Shown here: positions 1 to 13,300 of the stretch, piece by piece
Position numbering within the stretch: position 1 is the first letter of the stretch
How the letters are laid out: every line of letters starts with the position of its first letter
Assembly (NCBI GenBank): GCA_020650975.1
Contig: JAIPMN010006467.1
Span: forward strand, 1 to 55,466
Direction of reading: 5' to 3'
Origin: Apostichopus californicus
Taxonomy: Eukaryota; Echinodermata; Holothuroidea; Aspidochirotida; Stichopodidae
Length of the DNA: 55,466 bases
Notes under the pieces: model-generated
Told to the model about the DNA's origin: nothing
What the model saw: the letters and a program-made list of their open reading frames with translations, nothing else
Databases searched by the model: none
Position numbers and translations under genes: made by a program

Positions 1-3000
1 ATATATATTTGAGAATGTAGTAGATTCTCCCCTGTTTGACATGGGTCAAGAAGATGATAATGTTTTCAGTCGGATGAGATCATGATGCTATGCAAGAGGC
101 ACCAAAAAGTTTGACTATATCAATATATGAATATTTTGGGGGCTATACATTTTAATTGAGATATCATAATATACTTTGTGCAGCACAGTATCAGCACCAT
201 CAGCTGTATTGATTGCTTTTTTTTCATGACATTGTCAATATATTTACGAGTTGAAAATACAGCATAAATTATAACTGATTTTTTCTTTCATTTTATTTCT
301 GTGATATTTTTCCAACTGAAAATCGCCAAATGTGCCTCTTTATTTGTCTAGGACTTAGTAAACAGGACACAAGTTCACCACCCCTCCCCCACCCCATGGC
401 ACCACCTCCCCACCCCACGGTTCCCCACCCCACGGTTCCCACGGATCCGCAGCCCATGTTATAAATAGCTATCGAATTATACCATGACATGGGTTATAAC
501 ATGCGAAGTGACAATCGAACATGCAACATAAGCACAGTCTTTCCCCTCCTGCGGTGTATGTGCTCTAAATATATCAAGATTCTGCTGCTGTACAAACACA
601 AAACTTTTAAACGCCGAGAGCTGTCCATGTCGTTGAATTCTTGCCAAAGAAGATTCTCCACTTCAAAGGGGTACCTTGTCCATTCACGACACCATCCAGT
701 TTCACTGGTTTTGATTAACTGGGAGATGGAGAGGTCGATTGGTGGTGGTGGGGGGGGGGGGGATACATCCATAACTAGCTTTCTATAGGAACGACTGCAT
801 TGACAATCGCAGCCACTTTGCGACATATAAACCAACAAAAGCGGCAATTTGTTTCATAGCTACAAAACTGTATATTGTCATTGGCTAGGAATACAGTAGA
901 TGGGGCGAAGTCCCTGGAAGCTGCGTTTGTCAGATAAAACAAGAACATGTCAGAAAGAGGCATGAATCTCTGGATTGTACCTCAAATCCAAGTGGGTGTC
1001 CTAGGGAAAAGAGCTACCGGAAGCTGAAGCGTTTTTATATATGTTTGTTTTCTCGTTGCAAACGAAAAGCAAACAAAATTAAAATAAAACAAAACAAAAC
1101 AAATACAACAAGGACTATGCCGAATCTTCACAATTTTCGGTTTTACTGGCCACTATTTTTACATTTGCGAATTGCGAACATGCAAGCCGCGCCGACAATT
1201 TAGCAACATGTAACCACATATTACAATTGCTCTCCGCTATTGTCATTCGAAAGCTGGTTGGTATTAACTTTGTATTATTATATGATGACCTAATGGTGAT
1301 AGTAATTGGAATTGCGATGGCATAATGGTTCTTTCCTGTTTTATATGCATGAGTCTTACAGTATAACGAAACACAGCTATCTTTCTCTTTTCTGCAAAGA
1401 CATTTTTACTTTTTCACTTTTCTTGAAGTTAGGGAACGGAACGGTTATCCGACTTTAAATATTTTGGTTAAAAATAACAGATCAGGGCCTTAGAGTGGCA
1501 TGCGCACTAAATATGGCATGCCACTATTGATTTTGAAGATTTTGAATTTTGACCCCCCCCCCCCTCCCTCCCTCTCTCTCCCTCCCACCCACGTTTGAAA
1601 TCATGTTCGCACCACCGATATAGTACCAGTCGGATGTCCCCACTTGCACTTATCTGCCGCTATCTCGACTCGACTTGAATGTGTCATCCGACTTGAGTAA
1701 AGACCCGAATCATGTACCTATCGTTTGGAGGAGGACGGGGGGGGGGGGGGCGGTGGATCTGTATGGTTTCAGGGGGAATAGTTCAACGATTTGTGAAAAG
1801 TGCGGACTCTTGTGTTGAGCAGTACTATCAGACCACCACGACGGCGAGGCACGACGTCACTACTATACGGTATCCTGTGCAGATTCACGCAGAATTTTGC
1901 ATGATACAAGTACGGTGGTTCAGTAAATTGATTGTAGCATCATTTCCTGCAAGTTAAAGTTAAAACATGCCTCGGTATCATCATCGACGCAGCTTTAATT
2001 TAATTAATAGTCGTAGTGAAATGAGGCCGGGCACATACACCATATATCATATTATATCACGCCAGTAGCGGTGTAGCAGTATATATTTTGTCCCCTGTAA
2101 GTGTCTGCTGATGGCCGAACCATATTTGCTGAACCTGCTAAATAATGCATTACCGTATAATTATTGAGCATTCAATAGGAAATATGCGTTTATATGGTCT
2201 CCCGTTCAAAAATGTCAAGGAAAGTTATTTTTGTTCAATTCGTGTCCTTATCGCCGTACGTTTGCTATATGAATCAAGCGCTGTCATATATATCTGGTCA
2301 TGTGGACCGAGACGTATATACCAACTGCAAATATTTTGTATGTACGGCGCCTTCAACATAATAATGTTTGTGTAACTGTGTGCGCGCGCTGGGGAGGGGG
2401 TTGTTCCACCGATTCGAGTGGAACGCAGTTCATACGATATCATTCTTGACGGTACAAAGTTCTGTCCATGATATAAACTACTTGATTCGCCTCTGGTCCT
2501 CCCATAAAGGATCAGCCTTCTACCTGAATCAGTCGGGAAAGATTTTGACCCCCTCCCTCCCCTCCCTCCCTTCCACCCACGTTTGAAATCATGTTCGCAC
2601 CACCGGTATCCCCGATGTCCCCAATGAGCTCATTCAAGTTGCACTTATCTGCCGCTATCTCGACTCGACTTGAATGTGTCATCCGGGACTTGAGTAAAGA
2701 CCAGAATCATGTACCTATCGTTTGGAGGAGGAGAAGGGGGGGGGGCGGTGAGAGGTGGATCTGTATGGTTTCAGGGAGGGGGGGGGGAGTTCAACGATTT
2801 GTGAAAAGTGCGGACTCTTGTATTGAGCAGTACTATCAGACCACCACCACGACGAGGCATGACGTCACTAAACTTATATATACGGTATCATCCTGTACAG
2901 ATTCACGCAGAATTTTGCGTGGTACATGTACGGTGGTTCAGTAAATTGATTGTAGCATCATTTCCTGCAAGTTAAAGTTAAACATGCCGCGGTATCACCA

Positions 3001-4080
3001 TCGACGCAGCATTAATTTAATAGTAGTAGTGAAATGAGGCCGGGCACTTACACCATATCATATTATATCACGCCAGTAGCGGTGTAGCAGTGTATATTTT
3101 GTCCCCTGTAAGTGTCTGCATGGCCGGGACCATATTTGCTGAACCTGCTAAATAATGCCTAACCGAACTAAATATTATTGAACATTTAATAGGAACAATG
3201 CGTTTAAATGGTCTCCCGTTCATAAATGTCAAGGAAAGTTATTTTTGTTCAATTCGTGTCCTTATCACCGTACGTTTGCTATGAATCATGCGTTGTCATA
3301 TATCTCTGGTCATGTGGCCCGAGACGTATACCAACTGCACTGTATTTTGTATGTACGGCGCCTCAGCATAATAATGTTTGTGTAACTGCGTGTGTGTGCG
3401 CGCTGGGGAGGGGGTTGTTCCAGCGATTCGAGTGGAACGCAGTTCATACGATATTTAAGATATCATTCTTGACGGTACAAAGTTCTGTCCAAGATATCCG
3501 ACATTAACTTGAAAAAAGTAGAAAACTTAATGAAAATATGAACATCAAGGAGATAAATAAAGAAGGAAGGAAAGAGTAAACTAACCCTAAGTAAACTAAG
3601 AAAATTAACCCTATGTTAAACGTCGTTATGGAATGGGTTTATTTCGAAAATAATATAATTGGGCCCATTTTTCTTTTATATACTCACAGATATATACATG
3701 AGATGATGAGAAGTTGGGGAACAAAAGTGGTTGTCATCTTGCGTTCAGTGGGAAAGTAAATAGCCTATTACCTTATACAAGTATCCATACACATGTAAGA
3801 TGTTTCCCCCAACATGGGAAGGTGATTTAACGTAAATTCCGACATTTTTCAAATGGTCAGAAAAAACGAAAAAAGTAGCAATAAAGTATGAGGACACAAG
3901 CGCACGATTGAATTACCGGGTACTAGTATGCATTTATCATAAGGTCCTTCCCAATCATAAGGTACCTTCCAATCATGGTCCCCGGTTCGAGTCACTTCAA
4001 GATTAATGTATGTCGTCCAGTTACAAAGTTGTTGACAATTCATAATCATGGACGTTAAATATGAATGTAAAAGGCCTGCG
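1..4080. other. Upstream intergenic DNA, no gene recognised
   Basis: Only short, low-complexity or repeat-borne open frames occur here. There is a C-rich tract at 379-443, a poly-G tract near 749-761 and the 1-kb tandem duplication annotated separately. No exon with acceptor, donor and protein similarity was found on either strand. Confidence 0.6.
1548..3505. repeat. Tandem duplication of a roughly 1-kb unit (two copies)
   Basis: Copy A (about 1548-2480) and copy B (about 2544-3505) align along their length. Both have a C/CT-rich start, then the text around ATGTTCGCACCACCG at 1603 and 2591, a poly-G tract, CGGTGGATCTGTATGG-like text, and an end at ACGGTACAAAGTTCTGTCC (2449 and 3472). The offset drifts from about 988 to 1023 bp because of small indels. 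Short open frames in both copies (1712-1957 and 2591-2944) share peptide text but lose alignment at indels, so the unit looks non-coding. Confidence 0.85.
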
Positions 4081-4207
4081 GCTTTGATAAGCTAATGAGG
4101 CTTCTTCGCGAGTGCCTGCTTGCAGGAGGATCTAAAATAGGCCTACATACATACATTTACAGGCTATTCTGATCACATGACAGTGAATGTAACATTTCCA
4201 AACAAAG
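4081..4207 (+). promoter_or_regulatory. Probable WASHC2 proximal promoter / 5' UTR
   Basis: This segment sits directly before the start codon. It contains TCACATGA at 4173-4180, an E-box of the M-box (TCATGTGA on the minus strand) type bound by MITF/TFE/USF factors. The start region AAGATGGCG (4206-4214) also fits a YY1-type core, often found at or just after transcription starts. No TATA box is obvious. The start site itself cannot be read from sequence. Confidence 0.4.
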
Positions 4208-4309
4208 ATGGCGCCCTACCCGGCTCCTCCGCCACCACCTCCCCCTCCTGAAACTGACAGCATAATTGACGGGTTAGGGGCATCAAATGCCGAAACTGAA
4301 CAAGATGGG
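4208..4309 (+). CDS. WASHC2: WASHC2 exon 1 (residues 1-34, start codon)
   Basis: ATG at 4208 lies in a favourable context (AAAG before, G after) and opens a 34-codon phase-0 exon ending before donor GTAGGT. It encodes MAPYPA, then eight prolines, then a short acidic stretch. Exon 2 cannot carry the start, because an in-frame TAG lies immediately before its acceptor junction. The exon has no similarity I can name, so its assignment rests on frame, context and splice phase. Confidence 0.75.
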
Positions 4310-7300
4310 GTAGGTTTTCGTCGTTTTCCGTATATTCAAATAATAGAATGTTAATTGATGTAGGCTAGAAACTGAGACGGTTAAACAGTGTTTTCTTCTC
4401 TACAGACTCAGTTCAGTACAGCGATGGAGTTTGTCTAGTAGTAGTTCTGCGAAATGGTATATTGTGAAACTATTTATTTTGAATACTCGATAGGTTATTC
4501 AAATAATATAAAATAAGGCTTCTTCATTTAAACATATATTTGAATTTGTCAGAACTAAAGAAAATTACTTTAATTTGTGTTTCTGTTTCATGTATGTTAC
4601 AAATAATTAATCCACAAAGCTGCTATCCAGTGCACTTAAACCAATTCAAAGTTCTGTCCAAACTACTAAGGAAAACTACAAAAATACTTGTGGAATACTT
4701 GCAAAATCAAGTAATCAAGTTTGGTTTATCAAGTAACAAAGTCTATGCAGCTATTTTAAGAAGTTTTAAAACTGCATCTGAGTAGGAGATTTTAGCTTAA
4801 AATACTGTACTTTCTCTATTGTTTCATTGCTACTGTACGCATGGCTTACCTACTCTACTTTACTATTTCTATGTTTCCTTCAAACCAGCTCATGTGTGTC
4901 ATTGATATTTCTATCTGCCTTTATTTTACCAAAAGGCAAAAGTCAGTTCATTAGTTTACTTCAAAGTTTGAAAAGTGGAGATTTCCCCATCCCCCCTCAT
5001 TCTCAATTCTAATTTGGAAAGAGGAAACATTCATTACTATGAGAGTATTGAACTGCACACAGGATGTTCACCAATTAAAGACTTAAAAATTTGTTGATCG
5101 GCTCTGGCTATAGATAGTACTGTATAATCTGGACTAATATTGTCAGAAAAACACTGGTTGTAATCTATTCCAAAGGATATCATGCTGTGTAGTACTTTGT
5201 CGTAAAAAGGTACAAGTGCAGTATTACAGTGTGTTATAAATGGATTAATTCTTGAGTTACAGTTTGGAGAGTAGTAATGTGGGAAAGTTTCTCAGATTGA
5301 AATGAGTTTTGGGGATTTATGGGTAAGTAAATCACATTTTCACTCCTTTCCTTACAATTCTGTTTTCTTAGAAATTGCTTGCAATAACTTCAGTAATCTT
5401 CACAAAGCCCAATTTGCAATTTCGACTGTGTGGATCACACATGTTTACATACAATACAGGATTTAGTGTAGTGTATGGAAGTAGTACCAACAGCATTGGA
5501 AAACGTTACGTGTTTTATTTAGCTGCTGCATTTCTTAAAGAGTTTCATAGGTTTGTTGGGATTAGCTGAGCCCGATACCCTCTAAATTATAATCCTTTAA
5601 CTCAGTTAGAAAAGGAGAGCTGAATATTTTTGTACAATCTGATACTCCTACATACATTTGTGTTGCTAGATGACAAAATCTTAATTGATGGTATGGAAAG
5701 GAAAAGCAGTTCCTACAGAATATCAGAGCCAAGCCACTGTTTACATAGTGAATCTTCAACGTTAACAGCTTTTTGTAGTCAATTGGCCATAATTTTTCAA
5801 CAAACCTTCTAGCTGCTATTGACAAACTGATTGCAAATGATCAGTCTAGGACTTAGGCTGCTAGATAAAGATTTATCAGCAAGTGCAGTGTAGTACGTAC
5901 TTAATGAACCAATTTATCCACAACATCTTGTTGCCCAGACCCCTTTTCATTATGAATTAAATAAAGAAATGACAAATTTTAAGTTTCAAATGTTGACTTT
6001 AATTTGAACATCATTTGAAATTAAAGTTGACAAGTCAAGCTTTTGAAGTAATTTATATTGTAATTTGAGGTAGGTATGATAAAAGAGAAATTTCCAGTTT
6101 ATTAATCAACTCGAACAGCAACATGTTGTAATAACTTCACATGTATTCTTTCTTAATGTTCAAAAGGCATTTGGTGAAAAATGGTTAATTTGAGTAATTC
6201 CTGACCACTTTTGTGAATTTACATGTAGTTTGTCACACTTGTAAACTAGATCCATTTGTCAAAGCTCTACCAACTAGAGTGTTTCAGTTAATGGATACAC
6301 CAGGGGCAAATGGCTCACCACAAAATCATTTAAAAAATACCATTACGGAAAATAAGAACAAGATTTCAGAATAATTTATTGTAATGTTGCTTTTGCATTC
6401 TGTTCTTACAGTAATGCTGCATCTGTAGATATGTGATATATGACTGAAATTTATACTTTTAGTTTCCCTTTTGTGTTAAATGACAATGACAGCTCAATGC
6501 TTGTTCAACTTTTTTAATGAGTAATTGAAAGTAAAACAGAGTTTGTCTTCCCTGAGTACACCTTTTCTAGCACTGCTTACAGGTACAGGTAAATCAGTGC
6601 AAAGAGTTTGCTGTTTGCCAGTAGATAAAGAGAATCCACTGGCAATTTTCTGCTAGTAGATATTAATGTAAATATAAAGAATATCAACACACGATAAGCC
6701 AGTTAACAATTGTCAGTTAAAGAACCAGCATAATTTCTGTATCTACTATTTTACTTGAGCTTTGTATTACTGCTAATTATTAGCAAATACTATCATCTTT
6801 GGGCTGCTTACGAAAGCCTCTGTATTGTGTACAGTGACTGAGAAGTGTTGTAGTTCAGGAAAATGCCAGAAGTTTAGAATCTGATTTTAGCCAAATGCCT
6901 TCTTAAAACATAAAATCAGCTTTTTTGAGCAAGTGGTTAATAAATTGTGAAATTCTTGGCCTGTTATAACAGAGAACTGTTGTCTTTTTGGTTGTTGATT
7001 GATCAGCTATTGGATTTGTATACTGTAGTACTGCCATGAACCGTAAATTAAGAATATTGCTCTTTTTTTGGTGTATTTTTATATTTTTTATTCTTGCTTA
7101 AATGTTTTCCAAAGATGAAATAATTTGATACTTACAGGAAGAAGGCAGTGATGAGCTTCATTGACTTTTCTTTGTTTTTGTTAGTCATTTATAAGTCTAA
7201 ATAATGCCAAATTAACTCATGTAGGACACTGTGAAGACTTTATTAAACTACAGTATGCCATGTTTTATGTTGTCACTTGTAACACAACAAAACCACTAGC

Positions 7301-10300
7301 CAGGGTCATGCAGAGCCAGTATCGCATACAATGTGGAGCCATCTTAGGTGGTATGTAGCCATTGTGTATGTTGTGGAGCCATTTGTGTATACTGTGTGGA
7401 GACACTATCTATGGGTGTGAAATGGTGCAATCACAATGACAAGCTAAATCGTGGACTTTGTGGTACAGTACATGAAGTGGCACTTTTGAGGATTTTGGGA
7501 AATTATTTCTCCTGGGTTTAAGAAATTGTTTTACAGTAAAACGGAATGGCTAAAGTAACGGTTTTTCTTTGCGGATGGTTTCCCACCAAAGCATTATAAA
7601 TCCTGACATTATTATGTAATTATATATGTATCTATATAGATAGATAGAGAGATAGATAGAGATTTATTTCGTCCATAAAATATGGAAATTTGTCGCCCTG
7701 CAGCAAAACACATAAAAATCAAAGTTCTAAAGTTATATACAGATGATGATCATGAGGGATTGTCAGTGGCTGCATGGCTCTTTAGGTTTTAAAAGGCAGT
7801 AGCCAACTGGACAATATAAGTAATGTACTGTACATTACAGGCCTTTTCAGTAATTAGTATTTCTTTTTATAATTTCTATCTCTAATAGGCTGTTGCCTTG
7901 CCATCCTTTGGTGGTGCAGAGCAAAATGGACTCTACGATGAAGCACCAGGGCCGCAGCCCGAGGAGAAGAAGCCATGGGACAAACCTCTGACTATTCCTG
8001 AAATCAGAAAAAGCAGTACTAATTGGTCGCTGGCTTCAGATGCAGGGGTAAGAAGTCTCTCCCCCATTGTCTGCTATGTATGCTGTCTAGAGCACATTCA
8101 CTAAGATTACTATTAACAGAATATTCCAGAGGAATTTCGTATTTATCACAAATACCTCAAAAACTTAAGGACAACATTTCACCAAAGTCTGATACTCACA
8201 CGAATTACAGATTAAGAAACAGCGTCATTTCAAACTAACCTCACAGGCTCACACCCCACCCCTTCCCCTGCACTAAATTTTAAAGCCCCTGAACTGTTAT
8301 CGGTAAGGCCCCTCCCATTGTTGGATGTGTGTGAGTTACATTAGGTCATATGAGAAATGCCAGGCCAAAATTTAATGGTTTTCAGGTCGTCCGAGACAAC
8401 TAAATGTCTGTTCAGATAACCAAACTCAGGTTTGGTCTTCTGACAACTACTTGTTTACATGAAATTCAGATTGCATTTCGGTAAATACCCCCAAATATAC
8501 AAGTTACAAATATACAAATTACACAAGCGAGACCTACTTTTGGAAGAATTGAATCTCCTCAAACCCCCCACAAAGTCAACAGAAATACTCATTAGACTTT
8601 AGAGTACATGCCAACATCATGTCAATCCAGCATCATATATTGCAATAACTCTGGTATAAAACCACAGTATCAGTTGTAAATCAATGAAACCTTTATTAAG
8701 GATTTTTTATTATTAATTTTTTGTTAAATATTAATCACTATGACCTAAAAATTGTCAGAAAGTCGCAATGCCGCAGTGGAGGAGGAAGCGTTTATAATTA
8801 AGAGGGAAATTGATTTGCTCCTGTTTCCCCCTTTCACTGGATCAGCATTGAGGGAAAAATCTCTTAGCCAGGAAATAAACTTGAGACTGGATGTGAGGTG
8901 AAATTGATGTTGATATTATCACTGATTTAAACACCCTCCATCGATTTTCCAAATTATTAGATATAAAGAGGACTTCATTTTGCTTTTTTTGGGAGGGGGA
9001 GGGGGGAGGGAGAGGTAGGGAGGGGGAAATTTGGTGATGCAAAGCTGAAATTAAACATGATTTCCAAAATTGACAATACTGAAGGTATATCAAGATAGTA
9101 TCTTGCTGTGAACCTGTTTAATTTTAAATATATTAGATAAATATGGGATTGAAGATAGATCAGAGGATCCATGTAAACCTGTGAACATTTAAAATACAGA
9201 CAGAGTGTGCTCCAATGTTGGTGCCATAAAATACCATTAGACCTGACATGTTTCTAAATTTTTGTTTTGTATACAAGGGTTTATCAAATTCAATCACTTT
9301 TTAAGAGATTATTTGTATCACCTGACACATCCAGCAGAGAAACAGTGAATATATTGACTGAGTTCATAAGAGATGAGCTTTTGATATTGGTTCAGTCTTT
9401 CTACTGTATATATAGATTTGACGTCACAATGTATGACCCATGTATATAGCACTGTATACAAGCCACAGTATGAATTTGCTTTTAAAGGTACTCACAGTAC
9501 AGTTTGAAACGTGTACAGTACTAAGTTGGTCAAGAAAATGCTGCTTCACGCTTTGTCACAAATTAAATCTCAAAATACCTGGAATCTAGGTCATAATGAG
9601 AAGACAAAGGGCAATAATGTACTGGTCAACATGAGGGAAATGCTTCACGACAAATATACACACACTGTAGGCAGGGTTGGAAAGCTTGCGAACCAACCAG
9701 GTTCCTCCAAAAGCGGTAATGCACAACGCAAAAGAACACAATTAAAAAAGAAAAATTAATAGAAAACTGAAAAAAAAGGGGGGGGGGGAGGGAATAGGCA
9801 TTAAAATATTTAGAATAGAAAACATAAGTTATTAAAGTGTTTAACTGTTATTTACATTTTATGATGATTTTATTTTGATGCTTTTTTAAAAAACAAAAAC
9901 AAAAGGGCAATTGTTCCCTCTTTCCCCAAGCCCCAGCTCCACCACCGCTGTGCATAACAGACATGGACAATGGCATAATGACCCCACTGCACTCTTTACA
10001 ATGTGATGTATACAGGATGCTGGCTTTAATTAATTATGTAAAGTCTAAGTTAATTAAGATTAATTAAGATGTAAAGACTCAAATTTCTGACCTTGTAGTT
10101 AAACAAGAAAACAATACTTCCTCTGACAAATTGAAGTACTGTATACTTATAAACTGCTGTATCAAATTATCACTTGTTAAATCCATTGATTCTTTTTGAT
10201 CAACACTAGTAGTCCTGTATATAGCATTTCTCAATTCACCTATGACCTATATGCACCAGCTAACGGCACCAATTTTGGGTCAGAAAGACTACTGTACGAT

Positions 10301-13300
10301 ATATCATAATTAAAATGTTCTAGTACCGAATTGCCATAAGAAATAAACCTTTAGATGATTGAAAAGAAACGTAGCGATGTGTTAAACTGACTGGCATTAA
10401 TTCTCCCACAGGCGTTAGATATACATGTAACCAGTTGGCAAAGTGATGTAGAGTAGTAAACACAATTGGCCTCTTTTTTACTGATAACTAGCACAATTGG
10501 AAGGAAGGGGGGGGGGAGGGAGGGGGGGGATCCCTGTGATCTAGAGGTACATTGTATGTGGGGTACAGCAGGTGTACAGTGTTTATACCTAACAGAGCAC
10601 AGATAGTGGAAGTTAGTCTAGAAGGAAGAGACAGGCGAGAAGTTGAAATGTTGTATGATTTCATTTCCATTGTTCCCGTAGTCAGTTCCCACTGCAATTC
10701 CGGTCAGATATTATATAATTTGACAAATTTCTTCAAATCAGCCCAAAATTCTTGTTGGATTTGAAATCATGTTAATCCTTAGCATTGAATAATATTCAAA
10801 GTTCCATTTGTCCTTGACAAAATTTGTAGCATTGTAAAACAGGTAATTCGAATCGATAACAGTCCCTCATTTTCTCACTGGATGTTGTGTTGCAACTGAG
10901 AAATTATGCCTATAATCGTTTTGGAAATAGACTACTTACACCAGCCACTTACAATGATGGACCTCAGCTTAGAATGTATTTAAAGAGTCACTTTTCAAAA
11001 GTGTTACAGAATTACAACCTGCTTTGATATAAGTTGGTTTTCACTGGTCTACAACATATCAACATTAAATTTGTACTAAAGTCATCCTTGAATACTGCTC
11101 TAATTGAATATGAAAGGAAAAGAGAAAAGGAAAAGGAAATTGTGTTATTGAAGAGCCTGTTTTACAGGGACTACATGGCTGTTACCATATAATGTACATG
11201 CACAAACGTTTAGAATTTATTAGTGAATATTCTGTCCTACGTGTGACCAGCTCTGGTACAAATCGTTTAAGTCTGTATTAATTCATTTTGCAAGAAATGA
11301 TTTAAATCAATCATTCCCACCCGTGGGGATTTTTTTGTAACATATCTTCCCTTGTTATGTTATTTCCTGTTTTCCGAGGGGGGAAAGACCCATACAGTCA
11401 TTACTGCTAATTAGTTCATATACATCTTAATTGACGGTGACCCTGTGTTGCTTATATTTATCATCTTTTGTTTCCTCGTGCAGTTATTGCTGTACCTACA
11501 AGAGTTTTCACAGAGACTGATCGCGAAAACGAGCAATTTGGAAAAGGAGGTGGACGGGCTGGTCAATACTGCCAAGAGCGCCAACACCAAAGTACACAAC
11601 ACCTTCAATGACTTCTTGATGCTTGCCAACACCCAATTTATTGAAAACGTAAGTAATATTTCCTGGCATACCCAGATATCCGGTACCATCAAAGTGACAA
11701 CTTCCCATTTAATTCACTATTCACTATTTAATACACAATTTATATTAACTTGTATAACTGTTTAACGCTTCTTGCTTACCTGTCTCCTCACAACCTCAGC
11801 ACTCACTCTACCATGTCTAGAGTGAACTGAAGACCTTTTAACACTGTGCGCCCTCTATGACCAGACCTTTCCGGTCAATGACCTCCCTTACCATTCTACC
11901 ACCCAGAGGTTGTCAGAGACAGGCAAGCTTGTGGCTCGTATATATCCAAACCTGGTAAGGTATAGGATTTCTTTTGGAAACAGTTTTTTTAAACTTACCC
12001 ATCTCGTCAGGCTGTGGGATCATGTTTCATGAGGTTATCCCTCAAACGAATCGTCCTACCTCCATTTGGAGCTCTCGTTCTATTTTCCGTAAGGATGATT
12101 AGAAAGATTGGGTAACCTTTTCCCATCCATGGAGACTACTGGTAGCCATTTCCTCTGACAGACTTTGACGAAGGGGGTTTGACTTCTTAGTTGACCTTGA
12201 TCAAAGTACTGATTGGAGACGTACAGGGACTAGAATAATCATTTTACATCGTCCGCAAATTATGGTTGTATCCTTGAAGTTGCGTTCATCTTTGGATACG
12301 ATGACACCTTATCAAGATTGCTTCCATTGTGATTCAGTCTGCAGCAGATGATTATGACTTTGTGACGGTGTTTCCAGTATTTTTTATTCCAAAAGGCGAA
12401 TGTCTTGAATTTACTACGCTCCCCTCTTACCTGTCTTGACTCTAATTCACACTCTACCTTCCCATCTACATTACCTAGCCTAATAACTGGTAATAGTTTA
12501 GCACTGCACCCCATCCCTTGACCCTCCTCTGGGTCATCGCCCATCACCTCCTTACGAATCTACCATTCGCGAAGTCTATTCGGGTGATAATCTTGTTTCA
12601 TTGGAAAATCACATTTTGAGCATTGCCAGTATTTCTGATTCCAAAACTCAAAAAGCAAATATAACGATTATCCATTTGCACAAATATGCAAATTAACATA
12701 ATACAATGCAGTTTGATTTTGCCTTAGTTATGTATAGTCAGTTTTGATCAATTAGTCTTAAAGTTACACTTATGGTTATTTGTTTACACAGGTCCTTATC
12801 TGCGTGACCTATAGCTGCTTAACGTCTACCCCAAATTCTAGCTGTCATCTTCCCCTGTACAACTGAATCGATCGACACTTGTAATCTAAGTTAACTGCCG
12901 TCATGGTCTTAGTTCTCTCTGTTAACATCTATCAATACTGATCTTTTAATCTGTGCTGTCATGTCAGTAACCTCATTGTATAATACATTAACACCTCCAA
13001 TCTCCATCAGTGTTTTCCTCAACTTACAACTGATTCTGTCAACACATGTAATCTGTTTTACCTGCAATGATCTGACTTTCTCTCTGTTAACATGTATCAA
13101 TACTGATCATTTAATCAGTGCTGTCACTATTACCTCATTGTATTATACATTAACACCTCCAATCTCCATCTATTGTTGTCCTCACCTTACAACTGATGCT
13201 GTCAACACATGTAATCTGTAATACCTGCTATGATCTGACTTTCTCTCTGTTAACATCTATCAATACTGATCTTTTAATCTGTGCTGTAACTATTACCTCA

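Noticed and set aside
489..847. Overlapping frames on both strands with polyglycine or polyproline
   Set aside because: They run through the GGTGGTGG and poly-G tract; low complexity, no splice or start context.
5985..6035. Inverted repeat in intron 1 (TTTCAAATG / CATTTGAAA with TTGACTTTAATTT)
   Set aside because: AT-rich arms with mismatches; not clearly beyond chance for this composition.
9511..9759. 82-codon frame with a basic end in intron 2
   Set aside because: No recognisable similarity, weak start context and AT-rich surroundings; chance frame is likelier.
11780..12540. Possible decayed LINE in intron 3
   Set aside because: Composition differs slightly from the flanks, but six-frame reading shows stops everywhere and no legible reverse-transcriptase motif.
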